A stretch of 64,000 nt of DNA. It comes from Palleronia aestuarii (GTDB lineage Bacteria; Pseudomonadota; Alphaproteobacteria; Rhodobacterales; Rhodobacteraceae). Where the stretch lies: the NCBI RefSeq assembly GCF_003253995.1, contig NZ_QKZL01000005.1, positions 1 to 64,000 on the forward strand. Reading direction: 5' to 3'. Numbering within the stretch: position 1 is the first letter of the stretch; every line of letters starts with the position of its first letter. Below, in pieces: positions 36,602 to 47,466 of the stretch. The position numbers and the translations under genes are program-made. The notes below the pieces were generated by a model. It saw only the letters and a list, made by a program, of their open reading frames with translations. It had not been told where the DNA came from and ran no database searches.

Positions 36602-37624
36602 ATGAGCCGACCGACGATCCACGACGTGGCCCGCGTCGCAGGCGTGAGCTTGTCAACCGTGGACCGGGTCCTGAACGGCCGCCTGTCCGTGCGGCACGCG
36701 ACCCGCACCAGGGTCGAGGAGGCGATCCGCGATCTTGGATACCTGCGCAACAGCGCGGCGGCGAACCTCTCCCGGCGGCGATCCTTTCGGTTCGAATTCA
36801 TCCTGCCGAGCGGGGCGAACAGTTTCATGCGGATGCTCGAGGCCGAGGTGCGGAATTACGCCGCCGGATTGCGCGCGGACAATGTAACGGTGACCCTCAC
36901 TCAGGTTCCCCCATTCGATGCACCGGCGCTGGTTGAATGCCTGAAAAGAGTCGGGGCCGAAGAACCCGATGGGGTGGCATTCGTGGCGGTCGACACGCCG
37001 GCGGTCCGCGACGTCGTCCGGGGCCTCGCGTCGAAAGGGTCGAAGATCGTCACCCTTGTCTCCGACCTGCCGTCGGACCTGCGCGATCATTTCGTCGGGA
37101 TCGACAACATCTGGGCGGGACGGACCGCGGCCGGGCTCCTCGGGCGGTTCTGCGGCCGGAGCCGGGGCCGGGTCGCGGTCGTGGCGGGGTCGATGGTGGT
37201 ACAGGACCATGCGGAGCGCTGGCTCGGATTTCAGCAGGTGATGGCCGCCGATTTTCCCCATCTCGAACTGCTGTCGATCCTCGAGGCATTCGACGATGCC
37301 ACGATGGTCGAAACGCAGGTGTCGAAGCTGATCTCGGATTACGGGCGCGTCACGGGCATCTACAGCCTCGGGGCAGGCAATCGCGGGCTGATCGCCGCGA
37401 TCGGGGATCCGCCCGCGCGGCCGCATGTGGTCGTCCACGAGCTGACCGAACATTCCCGCCGCTGGCTGCAGAATGACAGGATAGATGCCGTGATCCGTCA
37501 GGATCCGGCACGCGAGGCGCGGTCTGCGATCCGTACGTTGCTCGCGCTGGCAAACGGACGCTCCTTCGACATGGACGAGAACCGCGTCGGGATAGAGATC
37601 TTTCTCCGCGACAATCTGCCCTAA
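36602..37624 (+). CDS. LacI-family transcriptional regulator of the xylan locus
   Basis: The 340-residue regulator has the LacI helix-turn-helix (TIHDVARVAGVSLSTVDRVLNGR, residues 5-27), a hinge helix region and a periplasmic-binding-protein-like sugar-sensing domain (about 62-335). It is encoded 116 bp upstream of the CUT1 sugar importer on the same strand and probably controls it. GGGGAGATGGG just before the ATG supports the start. Confidence 0.88.
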   Translation: MSRPTIHDVARVAGVSLSTVDRVLNGRLSVRHATRTRVEEAIRDLGYLRNSAAANLSRRRSFRFEFILPSGANSFMRMLEAEVRNYAAGLRADNVTVTLTQVPPFDAPALVECLKRVGAEEPDGVAFVAVDTPAVRDVVRGLASKGSKIVTLVSDLPSDLRDHFVGIDNIWAGRTAAGLLGRFCGRSRGRVAVVAGSMVVQDHAERWLGFQQVMAADFPHLELLSILEAFDDATMVETQVSKLISDYGRVTGIYSLGAGNRGLIAAIGDPPARPHVVVHELTEHSRRWLQNDRIDAVIRQDPAREARSAIRTLLALANGRSFDMDENRVGIEIFLRDNLP

Positions 37625-37740
37625 GCCTTGAAACGATCGCTCACCGGTTGCGGAGCCCCCTTTTCTTTGACGTGAAATGATGTACGATAGTCAGAGATGG
37701 CGGGGGGCTGTTCGGTGCGCCGCTCATGGGAGGGGAAACA

Positions 37741-39000
37741 ATGAAATTGAGTGCGACGACTGCGGTCGCGATCGCCCTTGCGGCGACGGGCGCCTACGCG
37801 CAGCAGACCGAGGTGAATATCCTGCGGGTCCAGCCGGGCGACGAGGAGGAAGCGTTCTACGCGGAGGTCGAGGCGGCCTACGAGGCCGAGCATCCCGACG
37901 TGGACGTGGTCTTCGAATACATCGCCAACGAGGCCTACAAGTCGCGCCTCCCGACGCTCCTGCAATCGGACGCGCGGCCCGACATCTTCTATTCCTGGGG
38001 CGGCGAGACCCTGCGCGAGCAGGCCGAGGCAGGCTTCCTGCAGCCGATCGGCGACACGGTGCCGGAGGACGTGCTTTCGACGTTCCCCGAAGCGGCGCTG
38101 GAACTCTATACCGTCGACGACTCGCTCTACGGGTTGCCGCTCTACGCGACCGAGGTGATCTTCTGGGTCAACACCGACCTGACCGAAGAGGCCGGGGTGG
38201 ACCACACCCAGATCAAGACCTGGGACGATTTCCTCTCAGCCGTGCAGACGCTGAAGGATGCCGGGGTGACGCCGATCATCGCCGGCGCGCAGGACAAGTG
38301 GCCGGTGCATTTCTACTGGAGCTACCTCGCCCTGCGTGAGGGAGGCCCCGATATCATCACCACCGCGATGAGCGGCGACGGCGATGGCTTCGAGAACGAG
38401 GCCTTCGTGGCCGCGGGCGAGGACATGGTGGAACTCGTCGACCTCGATCCGTTCCAGCCGGGCGTGATGGGCACCACCTACGAGACCGCATCCGGCATGT
38501 TCGCCGACGGGATGGGTGCGTTCCATCTCATGGGCGACTGGGACTACCTGCCGATGCGGGGTCGAGCCACCGACGGCGAGGGCCTGTCGGACGATCAACT
38601 CGCGATCATGCCGTTCCCGGTCATCGCCGACCCGGTTGCCGAAGGTGGCGCCGGCGCGACGCTCGGCGGGATCAACGGGTGGGCGGTCACCGCGGATGCC
38701 TCGCCCGAGGCCGTGGATTTCCTGACCTTTCTGCTGGACCGGGACAACCAGGAGACCATCGCCGAGCGCGGCATCTTCATCCCGATCGTGGAAGGGGCGG
38801 ATCAGGCGCTGACCAACCCCTTCTTCAAGCAGGTGGCCCAGGACATCAACCAGTCGACCTATCATCAGGTGTTCCTCGACCAGTTCCTCGGCGCTTCGGT
38901 CGGCGCGACGGTGAACGACGTCTCCGCGGACCTCGTGGCACAGGCGACCACGCCGGAAGAGGCCGCGTCACGGGTCCAGGAAGCCTGGGACTTCCGCTGA
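37741..39000 (+). CDS. sugar ABC transporter substrate-binding protein (CUT1, family 1)
   Basis: The 419-residue binding protein has a signal peptide (about 1-20, ending AYA) and the family 1 fold (PDIFYSWGGETLREQAE, GLPLYATEVIFWVNTDL). It supplies two permeases encoded downstream. With GH43 beta-xylosidase and xylose isomerase in the same operon, xylo-oligosaccharides are the likely ligand. GGGAGG at 37729-37734 supports the start. Confidence 0.9.
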   Translation: MKLSATTAVAIALAATGAYAQQTEVNILRVQPGDEEEAFYAEVEAAYEAEHPDVDVVFEYIANEAYKSRLPTLLQSDARPDIFYSWGGETLREQAEAGFLQPIGDTVPEDVLSTFPEAALELYTVDDSLYGLPLYATEVIFWVNTDLTEEAGVDHTQIKTWDDFLSAVQTLKDAGVTPIIAGAQDKWPVHFYWSYLALREGGPDIITTAMSGDGDGFENEAFVAAGEDMVELVDLDPFQPGVMGTTYETASGMFADGMGAFHLMGDWDYLPMRGRATDGEGLSDDQLAIMPFPVIADPVAEGGAGATLGGINGWAVTADASPEAVDFLTFLLDRDNQETIAERGIFIPIVEGADQALTNPFFKQVAQDINQSTYHQVFLDQFLGASVGATVNDVSADLVAQATTPEEAASRVQEAWDFR

Positions 39001-39011
39001 TCTCGAACGAC

Positions 39012-39031
39012 GTGCGGCCTTCGGGCCGCAC
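39012..39031 (+). terminator. UUCG-capped hairpin after binding-protein gene
   Basis: GTGCGGCC-TTCG-GGCCGCAC is a perfect 8-bp stem with a UUCG tetraloop, 12 bp after the binding-protein stop and upstream of the permease. It has no T-run and probably stabilises the upstream mRNA or attenuates read-through. Confidence 0.6.
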
Positions 39032-39059
39032 CGCCCTGTCCTGACGGGAAGCAGGTTCC

Positions 39060-39995
39060 ATGTCCGAGTCCACCATGCCACCGCCGGATCGCCGGCCGGG
39101 GCCGGCCGAGCGCCTGCGCGAGGCGGTATCGAACGGCCGCCTGACCGCCGCGCTGATCCTGCTGCCGCCGGCGCTCGTCCTCTTCACCCTGTTCGTGATC
39201 CTGCCCCTGGGCGAGTCCGGCTGGTATGCCTTCTACGACTGGAACGGGTACGGCACGCCGGAAGACTTCGTCGGGCTGCAGAACTTCGAGCAGATGTTCG
39301 GGCATTCGGTCTTTTCCGTCGCGGTCGGCAACACCGTGAAGATCCTCGTGATCTCGCTTGTGGTGCAGATGCCGCTGGCGCTTCTCTTGGCGCTCCTCGT
39401 CTACAGGCAGACGCCGACGAACGCGGTCTTCCGGCTGATCTTCTTCGTGCCCTACATCATGGCCGAGGTCGCGGCGGGCCTCATCTGGAGCTTCGTCTTC
39501 GACGGCAATTACGGCGTCACCGCCTCCATCGCCACGACGCTCGGGATCGACAAGTTCTTTATCCTGGCCGACCGGGATCTCGCCTTCTACGCGATCATGG
39601 TGGTGATCGTTTGGAAGTATTTCGGCTTCCACATGATGATCTATATCGCCGCGCTCCAGGGCGTGCCCGACGACCAGATCGAGGCGGCACGGATCGAGGG
39701 CGCGAGCCGCACCCAGATCGTGCGCCATGTGCAGATCCCCTATATCCGCCCGGCCATCGCGGTCAGCGCCTTCTTCGCCATCATCGGTGCGCTGCAGGTC
39801 TTCGACATCATCATTCCGCTGACGAATGGCGGCCCGTCGAACCAGACCCATACGATCGTCACCTATCTCTACGAGTTCGGACTGACGCGGCTCAGGATCG
39901 GCTTCGGCAGCGCCGTGGGCGTCGTCCTCTTCATCGTCGCGGTGCTCGTCGCGGTCTTCTACCAGCGTCTCTTCATGCGGAAGGCGGCGTCATGA
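39060..39995 (+). CDS. sugar ABC transporter permease (CUT1, MalF-type)
   Basis: The 311-residue inner-membrane protein has a cytoplasmic Pro/Arg-rich N-terminus, six helices and the EAA loop (IEAARIEGASRTQIVRHVQIPYI). It forms the channel with the following permease, whose start overlaps its stop as ATGA. Confidence 0.92.
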   Translation: MSESTMPPPDRRPGPAERLREAVSNGRLTAALILLPPALVLFTLFVILPLGESGWYAFYDWNGYGTPEDFVGLQNFEQMFGHSVFSVAVGNTVKILVISLVVQMPLALLLALLVYRQTPTNAVFRLIFFVPYIMAEVAAGLIWSFVFDGNYGVTASIATTLGIDKFFILADRDLAFYAIMVVIVWKYFGFHMMIYIAALQGVPDDQIEAARIEGASRTQIVRHVQIPYIRPAIAVSAFFAIIGALQVFDIIIPLTNGGPSNQTHTIVTYLYEFGLTRLRIGFGSAVGVVLFIVAVLVAVFYQRLFMRKAAS

Positions 39996-40822
39996 TCGGG
40001 CCCGGTGTCTGGCGCAACGTGGCGCGGATCTCGTTTCTCCTGATCGTCTCGGCCTTCGTGCTGGCGCCGCTCTGGGCGACGGTGATGGGCGGCTTCAAGA
40101 CCAACGCGGAGATCCGGACCGCCGCCTTTTCCGTCCCGGACGCGTGGAACCTCGAATTCTACCGCGCCATCGTCACCGACCCGTCCTTCTGGCGCTACAT
40201 GGGGAACTCGCTCCTGATCTCGTCGGCGGCGGTCGCGCTGACGCTGATCGTGGGCTCCGCTGCGGCCTATGTCTTCGCCCAGATACGGTTCTTCGGGTCT
40301 GACTTCCTGTTCTCCTATCTGCTCCTCGGCCTCATGTTCCCCTTCGCCACGGCGATCCTGCCCCTTTTCATCAAGGTTCGGGACATCGGGCTTCTCGATA
40401 CCTACTGGGCCGTCATCCTGCCGCAGACGGCGTTCGGGCTCAGCCTCGCGATCCTCTTGTTCCGCACGTTCTTCCAGCAGCTTCCGAAGGAGCTCTTCGA
40501 GGCCGCCTATATCGACGGGTGCGGCTATATCCGGTTCTTCGTGATGTTCACTCTGCCGCTGTCGACGCCGATCCTCGCCACCGTGGGCGTGTTCGTCTTC
40601 GTGCAGAGCTGGAACAACTTCCTCCTGCCTCTCGTGGTCCTGAACTCGCGGGAGGTGTTCACCTGGCCGCTCGGGATGATGCAGTACCGCGGCGAATACG
40701 TCACCCAGTGGAACCAGACACTCGCCTTCGTGACGCTGTCGCTCCTGCCCGCGATCGTCTTCTTCCTTGCCGCCCAGAAATACATCGTCGCCGGCCTGAC
40801 GGGCGGTGCCGTGAAAGGCTGA
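39992..40822 (+). CDS. sugar ABC transporter permease (CUT1, MalG-type)
   Basis: The 276-residue permease has six helices and the MalG-type EAA loop (LFEAAYIDGCGYIRFFVMFTLPL). It is coupled to the upstream permease by a 4-bp overlap and followed after 4 bp by the GH43 gene. Confidence 0.92.
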   Translation: MIGPGVWRNVARISFLLIVSAFVLAPLWATVMGGFKTNAEIRTAAFSVPDAWNLEFYRAIVTDPSFWRYMGNSLLISSAAVALTLIVGSAAAYVFAQIRFFGSDFLFSYLLLGLMFPFATAILPLFIKVRDIGLLDTYWAVILPQTAFGLSLAILLFRTFFQQLPKELFEAAYIDGCGYIRFFVMFTLPLSTPILATVGVFVFVQSWNNFLLPLVVLNSREVFTWPLGMMQYRGEYVTQWNQTLAFVTLSLLPAIVFFLAAQKYIVAGLTGGAVKG

Positions 40823-40826
40823 CCAA

Positions 40827-42464
40827 ATGAAGATCGAGAACCCGATCCTGCCCGGCTTCAATCCCGACCCTTCCATCGTGCGGGTCGGAGGCGACTACTA
40901 CATCGCGACCTCCACCTTCGAATGGTTCCCGGGGGTGCAGATCCATCACTCGCGCGATCTCAAGCATTGGCGGCTCGTCACCCGCCCCCTGGATCGTGCG
41001 GCGCAGCTCGACATGCGGGGAAACCCGGATTCGGGCGGCGTCTGGGCCCCGTGCCTCAGCCATGCCGACGGGCAATTCTGGCTGATCTACACCGACGTCA
41101 AGCGGCGCGACGGGGCGTGGAAGGACAGTCACAACTACCTGGTCACCGCGCCCGCCATCGAGGGGCCCTGGTCCGATCCCGTCTATCTCAACTCCTCGGG
41201 GTTCGATCCGTCGCTCTTCCACGACGCGGATGGGCGCAAGTGGCTCCTCAACATGATCTGGAACCACAATCGCACCGGCGGCGCGCGGTTCGGCGGGATC
41301 GTGATCCAGGAATATTCCGTGGCCGAGACGCGCCTCGTGGGCGAGATCCGCAACATCTATCGCGGCACCGACCACAAGCTGACGGAGGGGCCGCATCTCT
41401 ACCGCCGCGACGGGTGGTACTACCTCCTGACGGCGGAGGGCGGCACGGGGTACGACCATGCCGCGACCATGGCCCGCTCCCGCGACCTCTTCGGGCCGTA
41501 CGAGATCGATCCGGCGAAACACGTCCTGACCTCGAAGGACACCGATCCGGGGCATCTGCTGCAGCGCGCCGGCCATGCGGACATCGTCGAGACGGAAGCC
41601 GGAGAGCATTTCATGGTGCATCTCTGCTCCCGGCCCCTCGACGGCACGCGGAAAGCGGGGACCGGCGCGGGCATCCATTCCGACGACGTGCGCCGCTCCC
41701 CGCTCGGGCGGGAGACGTCGATCCAGCGCCTCGTCTGGGAGGAGGGGCAGTTCCCCCGCCTCGCCCATGACGGCCCCGCACCGGCAGCGGAGATCGAGGG
41801 GCCGCAGCTGCCCGAGCATCCCTTCGACCCAACCCCCTCGCGCCGGACCTTCGACGAAGCGCTGCCGCCCGAGTTCCAGTGGCTGAGGACGCCCGAACCC
41901 GCGCGCCTCTTCTCCCTGACCGACCGCCCTGGCGCGCTGCGCCTTTTCGGTCGAGAGAGTCCCGGCTCGGCCTTCGAACACGCGCTTGTGGCGCGGCGGC
42001 AGGAGCATCTGCGCTACATGGCGGAGACGGAGATCGACGTCGCGCCGGGCGATTACCAGCACTTCGCAGGTCTCGTCGCCTGGTACGGACGCAACAAGTT
42101 CCACTACCTCGCGGTCACCGCGGACGAGGACGGAAGGCGCGTCCTCACGGTCTATTCCTGTGCCGCCGATTGGCCGGACGCGCGGATCGATTATCCGGTC
42201 ACGCCGCTCCCGCTGCCGGACGGGCCTCTGCGGCTCGGCCTCGATGTGGACGGCGCGGCGCTCACGTTCCGCTATACGACGGAGGGCGGCGAATGGGCCG
42301 ATCTCGGCGTGACGCTCGACCAGTCCGCCATTTCCGACGAGGCGGGCAACGGCCCCGGCAACAATTTCACCGGAGCCTTCGTCGGCATGTGCGCGCACGA
42401 TACATCGGGGCGGGGCCGGCCCGCCGATTTCCTGTCCTTCACCTACGAGGCGCACCATGGCTGA
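40827..42464 (+). CDS. GH43 beta-xylosidase
   Basis: The 545-residue glycoside hydrolase removes xylose from xylo-oligosaccharides. The N-terminal five-bladed propeller carries the GH43 catalytic set: general base D14 in NPDPS, D127 in GFDPSLF and general acid E187 in LTEGPHL. Residues from about 330 form the C-terminal beta-sandwich typical of this xylosidase subgroup (PPEFQWLRTPEP onward). There is no signal peptide, so it acts on imported oligosaccharides. It overlaps the following ATPase gene by 8 bp. Confidence 0.93.
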   Translation: MKIENPILPGFNPDPSIVRVGGDYYIATSTFEWFPGVQIHHSRDLKHWRLVTRPLDRAAQLDMRGNPDSGGVWAPCLSHADGQFWLIYTDVKRRDGAWKDSHNYLVTAPAIEGPWSDPVYLNSSGFDPSLFHDADGRKWLLNMIWNHNRTGGARFGGIVIQEYSVAETRLVGEIRNIYRGTDHKLTEGPHLYRRDGWYYLLTAEGGTGYDHAATMARSRDLFGPYEIDPAKHVLTSKDTDPGHLLQRAGHADIVETEAGEHFMVHLCSRPLDGTRKAGTGAGIHSDDVRRSPLGRETSIQRLVWEEGQFPRLAHDGPAPAAEIEGPQLPEHPFDPTPSRRTFDEALPPEFQWLRTPEPARLFSLTDRPGALRLFGRESPGSAFEHALVARRQEHLRYMAETEIDVAPGDYQHFAGLVAWYGRNKFHYLAVTADEDGRRVLTVYSCAADWPDARIDYPVTPLPLPDGPLRLGLDVDGAALTFRYTTEGGEWADLGVTLDQSAISDEAGNGPGNNFTGAFVGMCAHDTSGRGRPADFLSFTYEAHHG

Positions 42465-43467
42465 GGTCCGTCTCGAGAACGTCGCCAAGGCCTTCGGTTC
42501 GCTGACGGTCATTCCCGATCTCTCGCTCCACGTGCCCGACAAGTCCTTCACGGTTCTCGTGGGGCCCTCGGGGTGCGGCAAGTCCACCCTCCTGCGCCTG
42601 ATCGCGGGGCTCGAGCGGCCGACGCGGGGCACCGTCCGCATCGGCGGCGAGGACGTCACCACGAAGGAGCCGTCGAAGCGCGGCATCTCGATGGTGTTCC
42701 AGTCCTATGCCCTCTACCCGCACATGTCGGTGGCGCGGAACATCGATTTCGGCCTGCGCATCACCGGCGTCTCGAAAGAGGAGCGCGAAGCCCGCGTCGC
42801 CGAGGCGGCGCGCATTTTGGCGCTCGAGGATCACCTCGATCGCAAGCCATCGGAGCTCTCCGGCGGACAGCGCCAGAGGGTGGCGATCGGGCGGTCCATC
42901 GTCCGGAACCCCAAGGTGTTCCTCTTCGACGAACCCCTGTCGAACCTCGACGCCGCGCTTCGCACGCAGATGCGGGTGGAACTGGCGGAGCTGCATCATT
43001 CCATCGATTCCACGATGATCTACGTGACCCATGACCAGGTGGAGGCGATGACGCTCGCCGATCAGATCGTCGTAATGAACAAGGGCCGCGTGGAACAGAT
43101 CGGCAGCCCCATGGACCTCTACGACAGGCCGGCCTCGGTCTTCGTCGCTGGGTTCATCGGGTCGCCCAAGATGAACCTCATTTCCGGCAAACGCTTCGGC
43201 AATCCCGAGGCGGAGACGGTGGGCGTTCGCCCCGAGGACATGGAGCTGACGGAGGGCCAAGGGTACGAGGCGACCGCGCGGGTGGTCGAGACGCTCGGCT
43301 CCGACACGATCGCCCATGTCCGCGTGGACGAGCTCGGCGATCTGACCGTCCGTCTACCGGGGCATATGCGGCTCCGGGACGGCGAGAGGTTACGGGTGAC
43401 GCCCAATCCCGACCGCCTGCATTACTTCGATGCCGACGACCGACGTATGGAGACCGCCCGGGCATGA
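42457..43467 (+). CDS. sugar ABC transporter ATPase (UgpC/MsmK-type)
   Basis: The 336-residue ATPase has Walker A GPSGCGKST, signature LSGGQRQRVAIGRS, Walker B VFLFDEPLSNLD, THDQVEAMTLADQ and a C-terminal TOBE domain (VGVRPEDMEL). It probably energises the CUT1 permease pair encoded upstream. ATGA overlap ties it to the next gene. Confidence 0.93.
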   Translation: MAEVRLENVAKAFGSLTVIPDLSLHVPDKSFTVLVGPSGCGKSTLLRLIAGLERPTRGTVRIGGEDVTTKEPSKRGISMVFQSYALYPHMSVARNIDFGLRITGVSKEEREARVAEAARILALEDHLDRKPSELSGGQRQRVAIGRSIVRNPKVFLFDEPLSNLDAALRTQMRVELAELHHSIDSTMIYVTHDQVEAMTLADQIVVMNKGRVEQIGSPMDLYDRPASVFVAGFIGSPKMNLISGKRFGNPEAETVGVRPEDMELTEGQGYEATARVVETLGSDTIAHVRVDELGDLTVRLPGHMRLRDGERLRVTPNPDRLHYFDADDRRMETARA

Positions 43468-44561
43468 GCGGCATGGGCATCGGCATGGGCATGGGCATCG
43501 GCATCGTCGGCTGCGGCACGATCAGCGGCATCTATCTGGAAAACATGCCGCGATTCAGGGGTCTTTCCCTCAAGGCCGTGGCCGATCTGCGGCCCGAGGC
43601 GGCAGAGGCCGCGGCGCGGGCGCATGGGGTCGCGGCGCTCTCGGTCACGGGCCTGCTCGCGCGGGACGACATCGACATCGTGGTGAACCTGACGATCCCC
43701 GCCGCCCATGCGGAAGTCGGGCGGCAGGTGCTCGAGGCGGGCAAGCATCTCTACCTGGAAAAGCCGCTGGCCGCGGATCTCGGGGCGGCCCGCGCAATGG
43801 TCGATCTCGCTGCCACGCGCGGATTGCGGATCGGCTGCGCCCCCGACACGTTCCTCGGCGGCGGTCACCAGGCGGCGCGAGCGGCCTTCGACGGAGGCGC
43901 TATCGGACGGCCCCTCGGCGGAACGGCGACGATGATGGTGGCCGGGCACGAACGCTGGCATCCCAATCCTGACTTCTACTATGCCGATCCCGGCGGCGGA
44001 CCGCTGATGGATATGGGCCCCTACTATGTCACCGCCCTGGTGCAGCTTCTGGGACCGGTCGCGGAGGTCACGGCGCTGTCGTCCCGCCCCCGCGACATCC
44101 GCACGATTGGCCAGGGCGACCGCGCCGGTCAGAGCGTGCCCGTGGAAGTCGACACGCACCTCCTCGGCATCCTTAGGTTCGCCGACGGTGCGCTCGTTCA
44201 GATCGCCATGAGCTTCGACGTGGACGGTCACTGGCATTCTCCCCTCGAGATCTACGGCACCGAAGGCTCCATGCGCCTTCCCGACCCCAATCGCTTCGAC
44301 GGCCAGGTGGAGCTTTCCGGGGGCTCCGTTCTTTCTGCCGGGGATCGCCCATACGGAGAGGGCAACTGGCGTGGCATCGGGCTTGCCGACATGGCCGCTG
44401 CCATCCACGAGGATCGGCCCCATCGCGCCAGCGCCACGCTCGCGTTCCATGTGCTCGACGTGATCGACGCGCTCCACCGTGCCGCGGAGGCCGGGCGGGC
44501 GGTACGGATCGACAGCACCTGCACCCGCCCTGCCCCGATGCCCGAGGAGGATATGAGATGA
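43464..44561 (+). CDS. Gfo/Idh/MocA-family oxidoreductase
   Basis: The 365-residue NAD(P)-dependent sugar or polyol oxidoreductase has a Rossmann motif GIVGCGTISG near its N-terminus, LEKPLA at about 94-99 (catalytic Lys) and a C-terminal alpha/beta domain. The start is coupled to the upstream stop and gives the odd leader MSGMGIGMGMGIGIVGCG, made by a GGCATG/GGCATC hexamer repeat; an internal ATG could give a normal start at MGIGIVG. Its place between the transporter and ThuA/xylose isomerase genes suggests a side reaction in pentose use. Confidence 0.88.
   Translation: MSGMGIGMGMGIGIVGCGTISGIYLENMPRFRGLSLKAVADLRPEAAEAAARAHGVAALSVTGLLARDDIDIVVNLTIPAAHAEVGRQVLEAGKHLYLEKPLAADLGAARAMVDLAATRGLRIGCAPDTFLGGGHQAARAAFDGGAIGRPLGGTATMMVAGHERWHPNPDFYYADPGGGPLMDMGPYYVTALVQLLGPVAEVTALSSRPRDIRTIGQGDRAGQSVPVEVDTHLLGILRFADGALVQIAMSFDVDGHWHSPLEIYGTEGSMRLPDPNRFDGQVELSGGSVLSAGDRPYGEGNWRGIGLADMAAAIHEDRPHRASATLAFHVLDVIDALHRAAEAGRAVRIDSTCTRPAPMPEEDMR
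43470..43505 (+). repeat. six GGCAT(G/C) hexamers at the 5' end of the oxidoreductase gene
   Basis: Six tandem hexanucleotides (GGCATG or GGCATC) encode alternating Gly-Met/Gly-Ile. Changes in copy number would keep the frame but alter the leader and the number of start codons. Confidence 0.9.
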
Positions 44562-45229
44562 GCCCCACGAAGGCCCTGATCTTCTGGGGTGGATGGGAGG
44601 GTCACGAGCCCCGCGCCACCTCCACGATCGTCGCCGATATGCTGAGGTCCGAGGGCATGGCGGTCACGTCCACGGAAGGCACCGATGTTCTCGTATCGGA
44701 TGACCTGAACGCCTACGACCTGATCGTCCCCATGGTCACGCAGGTGCCGAGCGATACCCACGGGATCGAACGGCTACGGCAGGCCATCGCGTCCGGCACC
44801 GGACTTGGCGGCTTTCACGGCGGCATGGGGGATGCTTTCCGCGATTCACCCGACTACCAGTTCATGGTCGGCGGCCAATGGGTCGCGCATCCGGGAAACA
44901 TCATCGATTATCACGTGGACATCGTCCGGGCGGACCACCCGATCACCGAGGGGATGCACGGCTTCGACTACCGTTCGGAGCAGTATTTCATGCATGTCGA
45001 TCCCGGCAATGAGGTGCTTGCCACGACCACCTTCACCGGCGAGCACGCGTCGGAGATCGCCGGAACACTCATGCCCGTCGTCTGGACGCGAACCTTCGGG
45101 GCGGGCCGCGTCTTCTATTCCAGTCTCGGCCATGTGGCCGAGGAGCTGGTACGGCCCGAGATGCGCGAGATCCTGCGGCGCGGCCTGATCTGGGCGGCCA
45201 AGTCGAAAACCTACAGAGGAACCAAATGA
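44558..45229 (+). CDS. ThuA-family (class I glutamine amidotransferase-like) protein
   Basis: The 223-residue protein matches Thu[14 protein letters not shown] opening, [23 protein letters not shown] and [20 protein letters not shown]. ThuA proteins occur with trehalose, sucrose or other sugar operons, but their reaction is poorly defined. It overlaps the preceding and following genes by 4 bp each. GAGGAGGA at 44544-44551 is its ribosome-binding site. Confidence 0.9.
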   Translation: MSPTKALIFWGGWEGHEPRATSTIVADMLRSEGMAVTSTEGTDVLVSDDLNAYDLIVPMVTQVPSDTHGIERLRQAIASGTGLGGFHGGMGDAFRDSPDYQFMVGGQWVAHPGNIIDYHVDIVRADHPITEGMHGFDYRSEQYFMHVDPGNEVLATTTFTGEHASEIAGTLMPVVWTRTFGAGRVFYSSLGHVAEELVRPEMREILRRGLIWAAKSKTYRGTK

Positions 45230-46527
45230 GCAGCTTTTTTTCCGGACTCGACCCCGTCCGCTACGATCCCGAGGCCACCGGCATCGCCTTTCGCCACTAC
45301 GACGCCGACAAGGTGGTCATGGGCAAGCCCCTGAAGGACCACCTGCGCTTCGCGGTCGCCTACTGGCACAGCTTCGCCGCGGACGGCTCCGACCCCTTCG
45401 GCGCGGGTACGTTCGGCCGTCCCTGGTTCGGCGACAGCATGGAGGACGCCCGGCAAAAGGCCGATGCCGCCTTCGAGATGTTCCGCATCCTCGGCCAGCC
45501 CTTCTTCTGCTTCCACGATCATGACGTCCGCCCCGAGACGAATGACCTGCGCGAGAACCACAAACGCCTGAACGAGATCGCGGACATCTTCGAGACGAAG
45601 ATGTCCGAGACGGGCACGGGGCTTCTCTGGGGCACGGCGAACCTCTTCACCCATCCGCGCTTCATGGCGGGCGGCGCCACCAACCCGGACCCGGAAGTCT
45701 TTGCCTGGTCGGCCTCCACCGTGCGGTCCTGCCTTGAAGTGACGCATCGCCTGAAAGGGGAGAATTACGTTCTCTGGGGAGGCCGCGAGGGCTACGAGTC
45801 GCTGCTCAACACCGACATGGCGCAGGATCTCGACCATTACGGCCGGTTCCTGTCGATGGTGGTGGAGCACAAGCACAAGATCGGCTTCACCGGCCAAATC
45901 CTCGTGGAGCCCAAGCCCCAGGAGCCGAGCAAGCACCAGTACGACCACGACGTCGCCACCGTCTATGGATTCCTGCGCCGCTACGGGCTCGAGGACGAGG
46001 TGAAGGTCAACGTCGAACAGGGCCACGCCATTCTCGCCGGGCATTCGTTCGAGCATGAGATCGCACTTGCCCGGGACCTCGGCATCCTCGGTTCCATCGA
46101 CATGAACCGCAACGATTACCAGTCGGGATGGGACACGGACCAGTTCCCCAACAACGTGCCGGAAGTCGCCCTGGCCTATTACGAGATCCTCAAGGGCGGC
46201 GGCCTCGCGCCGGGCGGCACCAATTTCGACGCCAAGCTCCGGCGGCAATCCATCGATGCGGAGGATCTGATCGCCGCCCATGCCGGCGCCATGGACATCT
46301 GCGCCCGCGGCCTCATGGCGGCGGCGCGGATGTTCGAGGACGACGCCCTCGAAGCCCCCCGCCGCGACCGCTATGCCGGTTGGTCGGACGAACTCGGCCG
46401 TGCCATCATGGCGGAAGACGCCACTCTCTCGGGCATCGCCGACCGCGCGGAAGCCGACGGCCTCAGCCCGGCCCCGAAATCGGGCCGGCAGGAGATTCTC
46501 GAGAACATCGTCAGCCGCTACGTCTGA
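45226..46527 (+). CDS. xylA: xylose isomerase XylA
   Basis: The 433-residue class II xylose isomerase converts D-xylose to D-xylulose using two Mg2+/Mn2+ ions. Catalytic H97 and D100 are in FCFHDHD; the metal ligands lie in [16 protein letters not shown] and the DMNRND stretch. Length is normal for the class II form. A run of seven T follows the fourth codon, a possible slippage site. It is the last gene of the operon, and a strong hairpin follows. No xylulokinase gene is present in the window. Confidence 0.96.
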   Translation: MSSFFSGLDPVRYDPEATGIAFRHYDADKVVMGKPLKDHLRFAVAYWHSFAADGSDPFGAGTFGRPWFGDSMEDARQKADAAFEMFRILGQPFFCFHDHDVRPETNDLRENHKRLNEIADIFETKMSETGTGLLWGTANLFTHPRFMAGGATNPDPEVFAWSASTVRSCLEVTHRLKGENYVLWGGREGYESLLNTDMAQDLDHYGRFLSMVVEHKHKIGFTGQILVEPKPQEPSKHQYDHDVATVYGFLRRYGLEDEVKVNVEQGHAILAGHSFEHEIALARDLGILGSIDMNRNDYQSGWDTDQFPNNVPEVALAYYEILKGGGLAPGGTNFDAKLRRQSIDAEDLIAAHAGAMDICARGLMAAARMFEDDALEAPRRDRYAGWSDELGRAIMAEDATLSGIADRAEADGLSPAPKSGRQEILENIVSRYV

Positions 46528-46533
46528 CGGACA

Positions 46534-46558
46534 GGCGGCCCCGGTGAACGGGGCCGCC
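46534..46558. terminator. terminator-like hairpin after xylA
   Basis: GGCGGCCCCG-GTGAA-CGGGGCCGCC is a perfect 10-bp stem, 7 bp after the xylA stop, between convergent operons. There is no T-run. Confidence 0.65.
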
Positions 46559-46701
46559 CATCTGCCGTAATGCCGGAAAGTTGGCCAGCCGACGCGAAGG
46601 CACGACACCCCGGCATCGGTCGGCGGCTAGACGTGAGAAAGCCGCTCTCGCCGCCGAAACGATGCAGCGCTATTGCTCTCGGCAAAGTGGCCGCAAAGGT
46701 G

Positions 46702-47465
<764 letters not shown>

Positions 47466-47466
<1 letters not shown>

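Noticed and set aside
40701-42686. A long minus-strand open frame over the GH43 gene
   Set aside because: It is antisense to GH43, whose catalytic residues are all present on the plus strand.
43470-43505. Hexamer repeat as a CRISPR or regulatory array
   Set aside because: The units are only 6 bp, contiguous and in frame with the coding sequence; this is a coding microsatellite.
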